Of a DNA stretch of 64,000 bases, positions 29,490 to 39,427 are shown in pieces. The translations under genes were made by a program, and so were the position numbers. Source of the stretch: Methylovulum sp. (GTDB lineage: Bacteria; Pseudomonadota; Gammaproteobacteria; Methylococcales; Methylomonadaceae); the NCBI RefSeq assembly GCF_028687615.1, contig NZ_JAQTZU010000005.1, positions 1 to 64,000 on the forward strand. The letters are read 5' to 3'. Each line of letters begins with the position of its first letter. Within the stretch, counting starts at the first letter, position 1. The notes under the pieces are model-generated. The model searched no databases. It was given only the letters and a program-made list of their open reading frames with translations, and was not told the DNA's origin.

Positions 29490-31322
29490 ATGTCCATACC
29501 TGCCGAAAAACTCGCCTTCTTCCGCTCCCAGGTTATTGGGATTGTCGATGGTTTGGTCAACGACCCGTCCTGGCGGAATAGTCAGGCATTGCCCGTTTCT
29601 GAAGGGCATTGCCGCCAACTTTATCAGCAAGGACGGATTAACGATGCCAATTTGTCCGCCGCATTCGATGAGCTTGCCGATTTACAGGCAAAACAGCCCG
29701 TTTGTAGTATTGGTGGTAGCATTGGTGGCCGCATCATCACCCGTGGGGATATTTACCGTATCGCCCTGTTGTTTGATATGTCCGCCGTCAACGCTGGCCC
29801 GTTGGCCTGGTGGCGTGATGAAATGTCCGCCTTCAGCAAAATGCAGCCCGATTTGCCTGATCCTGTGCGCCAAAAGTTACTCGCAGATGCCAAGGAGTCC
29901 GATGTTATACAGGATTTGTGGATGGCGTTGCTTGGCATCCTGGATTTGCCTGATGATGCGTCTGAGTACATCGCGCCTAGCATGTCTGGCTCAAATACGG
30001 AGCCAGAAAACACGGGTTTGGGTTGCGCCCCTTTTAATTTGAGGAACGTAGCCGCAACGGATCTGCCAAAAAGCTGGCTGGATGGCAACGATGTCCATAA
30101 CGCGCTCAGACACCTAGCGGGTGCAGAACTTGACCGCCTATTGGCGTTGTTGGGCGTAACGCTTAGCCTGCGGGATTTGCTGCGATCCTTAAGCGGCGTT
30201 GATATTCTCGAGGCGATCAACCAGCAATTGCAGCGCATTGATGGGCTACAGGTGGATGCCGGGGTTTCCGCATGGTCTACCGCCGCACATCAAAACCCCG
30301 GTTTATATGGATTATGGCGTACATTGGCAGGTCATGATGCCGGTCTTTTTTTACATCAACTCCCTGATTGGCAAAATATAATCACCGAATTGCCTGAAGA
30401 TGCGGTATCGACAATCATCCTGCAACTGCAACGCTTTGATATTCCACCTAGCCAATGGCAAGCGTATTTGCACCGCTTGGCCTTGGAATCACCCCATTGG
30501 CTACAAGCCCACCATCCATCCCGCCACGCGCCAACACCGGCACTGGCTGATTTGCTGGCAATACGCCTGACGCTGGACAGGCTCTGGCTGAACCAGGTTT
30601 GTCATGAGCTGTGGAAAATCGAAGCCAAAATCAGCTCCTTGCAAGCGTATTTCCGTAAAAATTTATCCGAATTCTGGGTACGCCTACAGCTTTATCAGGG
30701 CAATTTGCCGGAACATCTCACCCAGCAAGCCGAAGCCCTGATCATCCGCTCAGGCTCCGAACGCCAGTGCCGGACAGACTGGCAACATCTGGCGGATATG
30801 GCATTGTTAGTTCAGTTCCAGCCATGCACCCAGCCCACTCGGCAAAGCCAGGAAAATAACAGCGGTTGGCGATTGTTCCGGCTGTTCCAACATTTAGGAT
30901 GTGATGCCGGACATGTCCAAACTTTAGACAAAACGGACTTACATGCGCTACTATCCGTGCTGGATGGTTTTAATTTGACAGAACGCCAAAAGATTTGGCG
31001 TCATGCCGTGTGGCATCATGATCAGGAAGCGACGCTTGCAAGCAGCCATAGCGAACAGGAAACGACTGGGGCAAAGTCTGGAGTAAAGCCTCTATTCGGC
31101 TTGCTTGATCGTGGTGAAAATCCTACGGATGCAAGCGGGCGGCTTGCGCATCCTGCGAGCCATCGTTTCAATCTGGACAATAGGTTTGGGGACAGTTTAC
31201 GCGGCTCCCTTTTGTTGGCTTATCTGTGGGTTTTCATCAGTGCGCCGTTGCTGCTAGGCAATATCCTAATCAAAACTTTCTTGCCGCAACTGCATCGCCG
31301 GCTGCATTCAACAAGCAATTGA
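29490..31322 (+). CDS. Truncated DabA-like (DUF2309) protein lacking the zinc-site motif
   Basis: 610 aa. The first 510 or so residues follow the DUF2309/DabA family: LYQQGRINDANLSAAFDEL, NPGLYGLWRTLAGHD, DIPPSQWQAYLHRLALESPHW, LADLLAIRLTLDRLWL, ERQKIWRHAVWHHDQ. At the place where DabA proteins carry the zinc-site motif FCIDVRSE, this protein has FGLLDRGE, so both the Cys and Asp ligands are missing. It then jumps to a segment like the later membrane-proximal helix (RGSLLLAYLWVFISAP) and stops. The C-terminal GHG and Cys-rich parts are absent. Comparison is from memory of YbcC/DabA. Either a decaying gene or a repurposed non-catalytic partner of the NuoM-like protein. A MITE lies 60 bp downstream. 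Confidence 0.7.
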   Translation: MSIPAEKLAFFRSQVIGIVDGLVNDPSWRNSQALPVSEGHCRQLYQQGRINDANLSAAFDELADLQAKQPVCSIGGSIGGRIITRGDIYRIALLFDMSAVNAGPLAWWRDEMSAFSKMQPDLPDPVRQKLLADAKESDVIQDLWMALLGILDLPDDASEYIAPSMSGSNTEPENTGLGCAPFNLRNVAATDLPKSWLDGNDVHNALRHLAGAELDRLLALLGVTLSLRDLLRSLSGVDILEAINQQLQRIDGLQVDAGVSAWSTAAHQNPGLYGLWRTLAGHDAGLFLHQLPDWQNIITELPEDAVSTIILQLQRFDIPPSQWQAYLHRLALESPHWLQAHHPSRHAPTPALADLLAIRLTLDRLWLNQVCHELWKIEAKISSLQAYFRKNLSEFWVRLQLYQGNLPEHLTQQAEALIIRSGSERQCRTDWQHLADMALLVQFQPCTQPTRQSQENNSGWRLFRLFQHLGCDAGHVQTLDKTDLHALLSVLDGFNLTERQKIWRHAVWHHDQEATLASSHSEQETTGAKSGVKPLFGLLDRGENPTDASGRLAHPASHRFNLDNRFGDSLRGSLLLAYLWVFISAPLLLGNILIKTFLPQLHRRLHSTSN

Positions 31323-31381
31323 GCCATTCTATCTTTAGGTTAGCTTAGGTGATTTTAGAAGCAACAATCTAAAACAATCTA

Positions 31382-31676
31382 GGCTCTATATGGGTTTCAG
31401 GGTCTTTTGTCCATTAATCAATATAGCGACCATAAATACATCCGTCATTCCGGCAGGGATTGCCGGAATCCAGTTCACAGGGAGGTGAACGGTTACAATT
31501 ATGCCCAAAAATAGATATTCGACTATTTTTAAACGCTTGTTGTGACACAGATGCCATCCCTAGCATCTGGATTCCGGCAATCCCTGCCGGAATGACGCAT
31601 ATTTTGGAGGTTGCCATGCTTATTGACAGTTTAGCTTACGCCTTTAGTAAAAAGACCCCAAAACCCATATAGAGCC
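31382..31676. mobile_element. MITE family 2, copy A (295 bp, 8-bp target duplication)
   Basis: Ends are GGCTCTATATGGGTTTCAGG and the complement of GGCTCTATATGGGTTTTGGG. A perfect 8-bp direct repeat ACAATCTA flanks it (31374-31381 and 31677-31684). The interior contains a long imperfect inverted repeat (CGTCATTCCGGCAGGGATTG with CAATCCCTGCCGGAATGACG). A second, 330-bp copy lies at 41671-42000. No transposase is encoded. GG-starting ends with 8-bp duplications suit an ISL3-type transposase in trans; that is inference. Confidence 0.92.
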
Positions 31677-31792
31677 ACAATCTAAATAGTAGTCCGCCTG
31701 AAAATCCAATGACTTGTCAAACACCTCTTTTGCCCTATATCGTAAGGTCAGCGTACTGGTTTCCAGCCGCCCTTACTCCCAGGAATATGCAC

Positions 31793-32209
31793 ATGACCGA
31801 AAAACCACACCCAAACGAAAAACCAAGCCCCGGCGTCCAGGAAGAGATCGACAGGCTCACGCCTGAACAATTCAGCATTTGCCGTTTAAAAGCCACGGAA
31901 CCGCCGTTTACCGGCAAATATGTCGATTGCAAAAAAGTCGGGACTTATCATTGTGTTTGCTGCGGCAACGCCTTATTTGCATCGGCAACTAAATTTGATT
32001 CTGGCTCAGGCTGGCCAAGTTTTTGGGATGTGCTGTCCGGCACCAGCGTCGCCGAACACGCGGACAGCAGTTATGGTATGCGCCGTGTTGAAGTCACCTG
32101 CAAAAGCTGTGCAGCCCATTTGGGCCATGTTTTTACTGACGGCCCCGCACCGACAGGCTTGCGTTACTGCATCAATTCCGCCGCCCTTGATCTGCACGAA
32201 ACCTTATGA
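31793..32209 (+). CDS. msrB: Peptide methionine-R-sulfoxide reductase
   Basis: 138 aa, cytosolic (no signal). It reduces the R epimer of methionine sulfoxide. Zinc-binding CxxC pairs are CVCCGN and [21 protein letters not shown] and the catalytic Cys in RYCINSAAL are standard. The start is set at 31793 because AGGA (31781-31784) is 8 nt upstream; the ATG at 31787 is too close, and the open frame before that is unlikely. The stop overlaps the start of the aminopeptidase gene (ATGA at 32206-32209), so both are coupled. Confidence 0.94.
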   Translation: MTEKPHPNEKPSPGVQEEIDRLTPEQFSICRLKATEPPFTGKYVDCKKVGTYHCVCCGNALFASATKFDSGSGWPSFWDVLSGTSVAEHADSSYGMRRVEVTCKSCAAHLGHVFTDGPAPTGLRYCINSAALDLHETL

Positions 32210-33507
32210 ACGGACACTTGCACACCCAACAATTGCTGGATTTTATCGATGCCAGCCCCAGTCCCTGGCATGTGGTGGCAAACATGGTCGAACGCCTCGG
32301 CCATCATGGCTTCCAGGCCCTGGATGAAACCGAGCATTGGCAATTACAGGCAGGTGGACGCTATTATGTTGTCAGGGGGGATTCCTCCCTCATCGCCTTT
32401 AGGTTGGGGCAAAAGCCGTTGTCTAGCACGGGCTTTAAAATTATCGGCGCCCATACCGATTCGCCCGGGCTACGCATCAGGCCAAATGCCGGCAGTTGTT
32501 TGGACGGATTTGTACGTTTGGGCGTGGAAATTTATGGCGGCCCAATCCTCGCAACCTTTACCGACCGTGATTTAGGTTTGGCTGGACGACTCAGCTATAA
32601 AACCTCGCAAGGTTCCATCGCCAATACGCTGGTGTGCTTTGACCGCCCCTTGCTTAGATTGCCGAATCTGGCCATCCACTTGAACCGGGGTGTCAATGAT
32701 GATGGTCTCAAATTGCAAAAACAAAACGAGCTGCCTTTGCTGTTGGCGCGATGGACGCAGGAACAACTGCCGCCCGATTATTTCCAGTCACTTTTGGCAC
32801 AACAGGCCGGGATAACGGGCGAGCGGATTTTGGCTTGGGATTTGGCGGTTTATGACACCCAGCCCGGCGCGTTCTGGGGGGCAAACCAAGAATTTTATGC
32901 CGACAGCCAATTGGATAATCTGGCATCTTGCCATGCCGGGCTGACCGCCTTGCTTGATGATGCGGTGCTGGAAAATGATGGCACACAGGTTTGTGCGTTT
33001 TTTGATCATGAGGAAATCGGCAGTGAAAGCCATAAAGGCGCGGCGGGCAGTTTTCTCCCCGATATTCTCCAGCGCATCGCCATCGCCACGGACACTGGAT
33101 TGCAGGCATATCACCAAACCCTGGCAAAAAGCGTCATGATCAGTGCTGATATGGCCCATGCGTATCAACCGAATTTTCCTTTGGCTTACGAGCCCGAACA
33201 CAAGGCCATTGTCAATAACGGCCCGGTCATTAAAGTCAATGCCAGCCGCCGTTACAGCAGCGAAAGTGGTTCAGAAGCCTTATTTGCCCATTATTGCCAA
33301 GAAGCGGGCGTCCCTTACCAATATTATTCGCACCGTTGTGACTTGCCTTGCGGCAGCACCATAGGCCCGATAGTGTCCGCAAAATTGGGCATAGCTTGCG
33401 TGGATGTCGGCAACCCACTATGGGCGATGCACAGTATCCGTGAAAGCGCGGGGGTACTAGACCACAATTATATGATCCTGGTACTTAAAAGGTTTTTTTG
33501 TGGTTAG
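32206..33507 (+). CDS. apeB: M18-family (aspartyl-type) aminopeptidase
   Basis: 433 aa, full length for peptidase family M18. Di-zinc ligands and catalytic residues are visible: His-Thr-Asp in [43 protein letters not shown], and the C-terminal [14 protein letters not shown] with the last His ligand in LWAMHSIRE. It trims acidic N-terminal residues from peptides in the cytosol. Linked to msrB by an ATGA overlap; protein repair and peptide turnover fit together, but the pairing may be incidental. Confidence 0.93.
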   Translation: MNGHLHTQQLLDFIDASPSPWHVVANMVERLGHHGFQALDETEHWQLQAGGRYYVVRGDSSLIAFRLGQKPLSSTGFKIIGAHTDSPGLRIRPNAGSCLDGFVRLGVEIYGGPILATFTDRDLGLAGRLSYKTSQGSIANTLVCFDRPLLRLPNLAIHLNRGVNDDGLKLQKQNELPLLLARWTQEQLPPDYFQSLLAQQAGITGERILAWDLAVYDTQPGAFWGANQEFYADSQLDNLASCHAGLTALLDDAVLENDGTQVCAFFDHEEIGSESHKGAAGSFLPDILQRIAIATDTGLQAYHQTLAKSVMISADMAHAYQPNFPLAYEPEHKAIVNNGPVIKVNASRRYSSESGSEALFAHYCQEAGVPYQYYSHRCDLPCGSTIGPIVSAKLGIACVDVGNPLWAMHSIRESAGVLDHNYMILVLKRFFCG

Positions 33508-33565
33508 CAATGTGTCTATACTAGGCCATCACCATTTTTATAGTTAATTATCCAGGGCAGGCCGA

Positions 33566-34153
33566 TTGCATCCGCTATTCTTGTATTACCTGCGCTCCTC
33601 TCAGGTTACGAAAATAAACTTTATAAAATTGCCTTGGGTTTTAGTGGGCTTTTGTTGCCTGCTATTTTCGCAACCGCTTTATGCAGATGCCGTTGAATAT
33701 AAAATTAAAGCGGGGTATCTTTATAATTTCACTAAATTTATCACCTGGCCCGAAGATAAATCGGCAAGCTTTAATCTGTGCATTTTGGGGGATGACCCGT
33801 TTGGCGCATTGATCGAACCCATTGAGCAGCGCACGGCCTTTGGCAAACCGATTAAACTGTTCAGGCTTGATAATATCAACACACTGCTCCGCATCAGCAA
33901 AACAACCCTTTGCCATATTCTCTTCGTCAGTTCGTCTATCCCCATCCCGCCATCAATCCATAAAGACAAAAACATTTTGATGGTCGGCGAAAGTGAAAAT
34001 TTTGCCCGCAATGGCGGCATGGTCGGCTTTATCACCGAGGACAGCCGGATAAAATTACAAATCAACCGAAAAGCATTTCAAGAAAGTGAACTAAAAGTCA
34101 GTGCGAAATTAATGGAAGTTTCCGAACTAATTGATGGTGATAGCCATGATTGA
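33566..34153 (+). CDS. yfiR: YfiR-family periplasmic regulator
   Basis: 195 aa. Signal peptide (WVLVGFCCLLFSQPLYADA), then a YfiR/DUF4154 domain: YKIKAGYLYNFTKFITWPE, FNLCILGDDPFG, CHILFVSSS, NGGMVGFITEDSRIKLQIN. In the YfiBNR system YfiR is a periplasmic inhibitor of the diguanylate cyclase YfiN, sensitive to redox and envelope stress. There is no ATG near the expected N-terminus; TTG at 33566 is the most likely start. The gene overlaps the diguanylate cyclase gene by 8 bp, as expected for partners. Confidence 0.85.
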   Translation: MHPLFLYYLRSSQVTKINFIKLPWVLVGFCCLLFSQPLYADAVEYKIKAGYLYNFTKFITWPEDKSASFNLCILGDDPFGALIEPIEQRTAFGKPIKLFRLDNINTLLRISKTTLCHILFVSSSIPIPPSIHKDKNILMVGESENFARNGGMVGFITEDSRIKLQINRKAFQESELKVSAKLMEVSELIDGDSHD

Positions 34154-36551
34154 CAAAATCCGCCGTCTTTCCATTCGTGGCAAACTGTTGTCGACGATCT
34201 TGTTTCCCAGCCTAATTTCTTTGTTATTTGCGGGCATCGTTTTGATTGCGCTGGAAACGGTCGAATTTAAAAAAGTTGTCGAGAACGACCTGACCACACT
34301 GGCGACCGTGATAGGCAACCGTAGCACCGCCGCACTGATGTTCGGCGACCCTGATTTAGCCAAGGAGAATTTGGCGGCGCTAAATATCCAGCCGGCAGTG
34401 CAAGCGGCCTGTGTCTACAATAAACCAGGCCAGCTTTTCGCGCAGTTCCTAAAAGCCCCCCTAAACGCCGTCTGGATCTGTCCGCCTAACATTGCCGGAC
34501 AGTCCAGCCATTTTGAAAACAATCTGTTTTGGGTCGTGGTACCCATTGTTGATAAAGGGGAGCATGAGGGTTCCATCCTCGTACACGCCGATTTTTCCGA
34601 CGCTTACGGACGCAAGATACAGTTCACCCTGATGGTGTTTTTGGTGATTGCCGCTTGTTCAATCATCGCTTTCTTTTTAACGGCACCGTTTATTAAACTG
34701 ATCGCCTTGCCGGTAAAAAAACTGGTGGCAACGGTTAAGGCCATTTCTGATACCAAAGATTTTTCATTACGCGCCGAAAAACATTATAACGACGAACTAG
34801 GCGTCTTGGTCGATGCCTTCAATGGCTTGATAGAGCGCGTGGAAAACCAAAACCGGGCATTGACTCGTGCCAAAGACCGCTATCTGGCCTTGTACGATGA
34901 CAACCCAACGATGATTTTTAACCTGGGCGAAACCGGACTGATTATGTCAGCCAACCTGACAGGGGCAAATCACTTAGGCTTAAGCGTCAATGCCCTGGAA
35001 GATTGCTCGATCTTGGATTTTGTACATCCTGCCGATTTGGCGTTGATGAGCGAATTAATCGTGGAATGCCTTGCCAGCCCATCGACTGTCCACAAGCAGG
35101 AGCTGCGGCAAGTCTGCGATAACGGCCGCATTATTTGGGTCAGGGCCACCGCCCGGATGGCCGGTTATGATGGGCAACAAAACAATTTGTTGCTGGTCTG
35201 TGAGGATGTCACGGAGACCCACAAGCTCAGCCAACAAATTGCCTATCAAGCCAGCCATGATGCCTTGACCGGCCTGGCTAACCGCAGTGAATTTGATAAA
35301 GCGGTAAAAAACGCCATTGCCCTGGCGAATACCGACAATTCTGAACACGCCTTGTGTTATCTGGATTTGGACCAGTTTAAAATCGTCAATGACACCTCCG
35401 GGCATTTGGCCGGCGATGAATTGCTCCGGCAATTGGGCGATTTGCTGAAAAAACATTTGCGCCGCAATGATTTCATCGCCCGTCTAGGAGGGGACGAATT
35501 TGGTGTGCTGATGTATCACTGCACACTCGATGAAGCGGTTGTCGCCAGTGAAAAAATACGCGATGCCATCAGGGATTTTCATTTTGCCTGGGAAGGACGG
35601 CGTTTTTCAGTCGGCGTCAGTATCGGGATTGCCTCCATTAAGGACACTAGCGGCAATGCCGTCAACCTGCTCAAAGAAGCCGATGCCGCCTGCTATGCCG
35701 CCAAAGACAAAGGCCGCAACCGCGTCCATGTGTTTCGGCCTGATGATGAAGAACTGGCAATTCGGCATGGTGAAATGCAATGGGTGCAAAAAATCCAGCA
35801 AGGTTTGGAACAGGATTTATTTTGTTTGTATGGACAACCCATAGCAGGCATAGCCAAACCAGATGAAAAACTGCATTTTGAAACCCTGGTGCGTTATAAA
35901 GAGGCCAAAGGCACCATCATCCCGCCAGGCGCTTTTTTGCCGGCCGCCGAGCGTTACAATCTGGCTCCGGCGATGGATAGATGGGTGATAAAGAATCTGT
36001 TTGCATGGATCGCCGAAACCCCTAACTTTCTTGAACAGCTCGAACTCTGTTCAATCAATCTATCAGGTTTGTCGCTCTCTGATGATGACCTGTTCAATTT
36101 TATCCTTGAGCAGTTTACGTTTTGGAATATTCCTACCCAGAAAATCTGTTTCGAGATTACCGAAACCGCCGCGATTGGCAATCTGACCAGCGCCACCCGT
36201 TTTATTCATAAACTCAGGGACAAGGGCTGTTCGTTTTCGCTGGATGATTTTGGCAGTGGCTTGTCGTCGTTTGCCTATTTAAAAAACCTGCCAGTGGATT
36301 TTTTAAAGATTGATGGCTTGTTCGTCAAAGATATTCTCGATGATAAAATCGACCTTGCTATGGTTAAGGCCATTAATGAAGTCGGGCAAATGATGGGCAA
36401 AAAAACCATTGCCGAATTTGTAGAAAACGAAAAAATATTTAACTTGCTTAAAGAGTTAGGCGTGGATTACGCTCAAGGCTACGGTATTGGCAAACCCGTG
36501 CCCTTGCAGGATCTCAAGTTGATAATACCTTTTAAACGTGACACGCAATGA
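34146..36551 (+). CDS. YfiN-like sensor with PAS, GGDEF and EAL domains
   Basis: 801 aa. Two membrane helices (about 20-40 and 160-185) bracket a periplasmic domain like that of YfiN/DgcN (GNRSTAALMFGDPDLAKENL). HAMP, PAS (ALYDDNPTMIFNLGETGLIM), GGDEF and EAL domains follow. The cyclase motif is intact (LGGDEFGVL, about 448). In EAL the motif reads FETLVRY (Glu present, Ala to Thr) with LDDFGSGLSSFAYL and IDGLFV kept, so phosphodiesterase activity is possible. It would make or break cyclic di-GMP under control of YfiR. The start is the ATG at 34146, overlapping the yfiR stop; the stop overlaps the TonB receptor start (ATGA). Confidence 0.87.
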   Translation: MIDKIRRLSIRGKLLSTILFPSLISLLFAGIVLIALETVEFKKVVENDLTTLATVIGNRSTAALMFGDPDLAKENLAALNIQPAVQAACVYNKPGQLFAQFLKAPLNAVWICPPNIAGQSSHFENNLFWVVVPIVDKGEHEGSILVHADFSDAYGRKIQFTLMVFLVIAACSIIAFFLTAPFIKLIALPVKKLVATVKAISDTKDFSLRAEKHYNDELGVLVDAFNGLIERVENQNRALTRAKDRYLALYDDNPTMIFNLGETGLIMSANLTGANHLGLSVNALEDCSILDFVHPADLALMSELIVECLASPSTVHKQELRQVCDNGRIIWVRATARMAGYDGQQNNLLLVCEDVTETHKLSQQIAYQASHDALTGLANRSEFDKAVKNAIALANTDNSEHALCYLDLDQFKIVNDTSGHLAGDELLRQLGDLLKKHLRRNDFIARLGGDEFGVLMYHCTLDEAVVASEKIRDAIRDFHFAWEGRRFSVGVSIGIASIKDTSGNAVNLLKEADAACYAAKDKGRNRVHVFRPDDEELAIRHGEMQWVQKIQQGLEQDLFCLYGQPIAGIAKPDEKLHFETLVRYKEAKGTIIPPGAFLPAAERYNLAPAMDRWVIKNLFAWIAETPNFLEQLELCSINLSGLSLSDDDLFNFILEQFTFWNIPTQKICFEITETAAIGNLTSATRFIHKLRDKGCSFSLDDFGSGLSSFAYLKNLPVDFLKIDGLFVKDILDDKIDLAMVKAINEVGQMMGKKTIAEFVENEKIFNLLKELGVDYAQGYGIGKPVPLQDLKLIIPFKRDTQ

Positions 36552-38683
36552 ATATCAAAGCCATAACGTCTGTTAGCTTTCTACTTTTTACTTTCTGCCC
36601 TGGCAAGGTCTTGGCTGAAGCCGAAGTGGAAATGGAAGATTATTTTGCGATGTCACCTGCTGAACTCGCCAATATCCCGGTCACCATAGCCACCGGCACC
36701 CCAAAACCCGTGTTCCAGTCCGCCGCCATCACCAGTGTCATCACCGCTGACCAGATCAAATCTATGGGCGCGACCGAGCTGCATGAAGTCCTGGAAACTG
36801 TTCCTGGTGTTCATGCCAGTATTAAAGAAGGGGATTATGACTATAGTTACAGTATGCGGGGCATTAGCAATAACGCCAATTCACAAGTTCTGATTTTGCT
36901 AAACGGCACCCGCATTACCACGCCTTTTGGTGGCACATTGATGACGGGCACAGAAATGCCATTGGAAGCTATCCAGCGCGTAGAGGTGATCCGTGGCCCT
37001 GGTTCCGCATTATACGGTGCCGATGCTTTTGCTGGCGTCATTAATATAATCACTAAAAAAGCGGGTGACATTAATGGTACCCGGGCAGGTGTGCGTGCCG
37101 GCAACTGGGATACCCAAAGCACTTGGGGGCAGCATAGCACCGAACTGGCAGGCTGGAATATTGGCACTAGCCTGCAATATCAACATACCCAAGGTGATGA
37201 CGGGCGTGTTATGGATGCCGACGCCCAAACAGCATTCGACAATGCACTTCAAACTCATGCCTCACATGCACCAGGGGCTTTAAACTCACGCTATGAAACC
37301 TTGAACGGGCATCTTAACTTACAGCGCAAGCACTGGAATATTGGCTTCTGGGGGTTTAATTCAATGGATGCCGGGACACGTGCAGGTATTGCTGGCGCCT
37401 TAGACCCTAAGGGCATCGCTAACGGCGAACAATATTTAGGTGATGTGCGGTTTTCCACAGAAGATTGGCTGGATGATTGGGAATTGACCGCCCACGCAAG
37501 TTATCTACGCACTAATTTTCTCGCGCAACTGCAACTATTTCCTGATAAAACCAGATTACCTATAGGCCCTGATGGCAATATCAATACTTCGGATTTTTCA
37601 TTGATAAACTTTCCTGATGGTGTGAATGCCAATGTCGGACGTTTAGAAAAAATCCCCTCCTTTGAATTAACGTCAATTTTCCGTGGTTTAAATCAGCATG
37701 TCGTGCGCTTGAACACGGGGTTTCGCCATGAAGCAATTTCAACTACGGAAAGTATAAATATAGGCACGGGGGTGATAACGGACAATACCCAAACCGTAGT
37801 AAACGGGCAGCTAACCAACCTTACCGGAACGCCTTTTGTCTACTTGGCTGATACCAATCGCTCAATTTGGTCATTAGTCGCCCAAGATGAATGGCAAATC
37901 GCCAAAAACTGGCAACTGGCTTCAGGTGTGCGTTATGACAATTATTCTGATTTTGGCGGCACATTAAATCCGCGTTTGGCTCTGGTTTGGGATATTAATA
38001 AGCGGTTAACCGGAAAACTGTTATATGGCAGGGCGTTCAGGGCGCCCAATTTTTCAGAACAAGGCACACAAAACAATCCTGTCGTACTGGGCAATAAATA
38101 CCTGAAACCTGAAACCATCAACACCACTGAGCTGGCCTTTGATTATCGTCCCTTATTGTCACTGCATACGACACTAAACATATATTATTATGAGATTAGC
38201 AACCTTATATCCACTGTGCCAATGACCGATGGCTTAAGCCAATATCAAAACAACGGCAATCAAAACGGTTATGGTTCTGAATTTGAGTGGGACTGGCAAT
38301 GGGGCCAACAGTGGAATATAAAAGGCAATTATGCTTGGCAGAATGCAACCAACGCGGCAACCGATAAGCGGATATCAGGCGTACCGGAACACCATATTTA
38401 TGTCGCTTTAGGCTGGCATTTTTCGCCTCAATGGAACATACAACCCCAACTTAACTGGATAGGAGGAAGGACTCGCGCATTAGGCGACCAACGCCAGCTA
38501 GACGATTATGAGACCGTTGATCTCACACTGCGCGGTAAAAAATTATTTAAACATTTAAATCTTGCCGCTTCTTTACGAAATGCTTTTGATGGGCATCCTC
38601 TTGAACCTGCGGCTTTGCAATTACCACAAAATTTGCCTTTGGCTGGCAGAAGTTTTTATTTTGAAGCCTCCATCGATTTTTGA
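36548..38683 (+). CDS. TonB-dependent outer-membrane receptor
   Basis: 711 aa. Signal peptide, then MEDYFAMSPAELANIPVTIATG, the plug start typical of the BtuB/FepA-like group. The plug domain (about 60-170) has VPGVHASIKEGDYDYSYSMRGI and VEVIRGPGSALYGADAFAGVINII, and a 22-strand-type barrel ends in an aromatic C-terminus (SFYFEASIDF). The ligand is unknown; no siderophore, cobalamin or metal genes flank it. It is the last gene of the yfiR / cyclase / receptor operon, joined by ATGA, so it takes the place of the lipoprotein YfiB as the outer-membrane component. Confidence 0.92.
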   Translation: MNIKAITSVSFLLFTFCPGKVLAEAEVEMEDYFAMSPAELANIPVTIATGTPKPVFQSAAITSVITADQIKSMGATELHEVLETVPGVHASIKEGDYDYSYSMRGISNNANSQVLILLNGTRITTPFGGTLMTGTEMPLEAIQRVEVIRGPGSALYGADAFAGVINIITKKAGDINGTRAGVRAGNWDTQSTWGQHSTELAGWNIGTSLQYQHTQGDDGRVMDADAQTAFDNALQTHASHAPGALNSRYETLNGHLNLQRKHWNIGFWGFNSMDAGTRAGIAGALDPKGIANGEQYLGDVRFSTEDWLDDWELTAHASYLRTNFLAQLQLFPDKTRLPIGPDGNINTSDFSLINFPDGVNANVGRLEKIPSFELTSIFRGLNQHVVRLNTGFRHEAISTTESINIGTGVITDNTQTVVNGQLTNLTGTPFVYLADTNRSIWSLVAQDEWQIAKNWQLASGVRYDNYSDFGGTLNPRLALVWDINKRLTGKLLYGRAFRAPNFSEQGTQNNPVVLGNKYLKPETINTTELAFDYRPLLSLHTTLNIYYYEISNLISTVPMTDGLSQYQNNGNQNGYGSEFEWDWQWGQQWNIKGNYAWQNATNAATDKRISGVPEHHIYVALGWHFSPQWNIQPQLNWIGGRTRALGDQRQLDDYETVDLTLRGKKLFKHLNLAASLRNAFDGHPLEPAALQLPQNLPLAGRSFYFEASIDF

Positions 38684-38700
38684 CCCCACGACTTGATTAA

Positions 38701-39420
38701 TTAATAATTTCCTTTTTCAGTCAACATACCCCATAACTGCTGGTTTTCATTCGCTATGTTCTCAACTAACTCCTCGATTTTAATGATACACGGCCATCTC
38801 TCCCCGTGATAATCCAGCAACGGGCCTATTTTTATAAAATGAACCCCCGCCGATGACAAAAAACGGAACCACGCAGGTTCCAACGTTCCAAAAAGATATT
38901 CAATATTATGTTCATAACAACTTTTTATTAAGCAGGTTATCAACGCAAAACTCATATGAGGAAGCGCCCGACGTTCTAGCAAAGAGAAATACTCCCGGTT
39001 TTCACAAACACCTTCGTTTATTGCCACCAAGGTGTTTGATTCATTCTTTCTTCTTTTAAACGCTTTGGATATGCAAAATCGGGACGCTTCTGCCAAGTTA
39101 GCCCGGTTAATTTGTTGCATCAGAGCGGTATTGTCGATTTCACAATTGACTTCAATTGGAAATAACTCTTCTGGGAACGTAACATTAGGCAAGACAAGCC
39201 GGGTAGTGGCGGCATAGTCCCCAGAGCTCCGATGGCGGATTAAATAATGCACGGAGTGTTGGTCAAATTCATCATATTCCATCTTGTCAGGATAATCATC
39301 AGGACTAAAAACGCCCATTTCGAAACAATAAACTTGATAACGGAGCTTATATACTTCATTTTTAAGCTCTTTTGAAATGGCAGGGACCATTTCAAAATAC
39401 TGATTAAAAGCGTCAATCAT
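38701..39420 (-). CDS. LuxI/FeeM-like acyltransferase (PEP-CTERM/exosortase-associated type)
   Basis: 239 aa, GNAT-like fold of the autoinducer-synthase group. Conserved Arg and acidic residues sit as in LuxI and N-acyl amino-acid synthases: KLRYQVYCFE, DKMEYDEFDQHSVHYLIRH, and AATTRLVLPN. The closest named family from memory is the PEP-CTERM/exosortase system-associated acyltransferase (TIGR03694). No PEP-CTERM protein or exosortase is encoded nearby. Start: ATG at 39418-39420 with TTAGG upstream. It follows the heme-oxygenase-like gene after 7 bp. Predicted activity: acyl transfer to an amino-acid or related amine; the product is not known. Confidence 0.75.
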   Translation of the reverse strand: MIDAFNQYFEMVPAISKELKNEVYKLRYQVYCFEMGVFSPDDYPDKMEYDEFDQHSVHYLIRHRSSGDYAATTRLVLPNVTFPEELFPIEVNCEIDNTALMQQINRANLAEASRFCISKAFKRRKNESNTLVAINEGVCENREYFSLLERRALPHMSFALITCLIKSCYEHNIEYLFGTLEPAWFRFLSSAGVHFIKIGPLLDYHGERWPCIIKIEELVENIANENQQLWGMLTEKGNY

Positions 39421-39427
39421 ACTAAAC

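Noticed and set aside
29490-31322. Reading the DabA-like gene as full DabA with a simple frameshift
   Set aside because: The other frames downstream do not encode the missing FCIDVRSE or C-terminal motifs, so the sequence is absent, not shifted.
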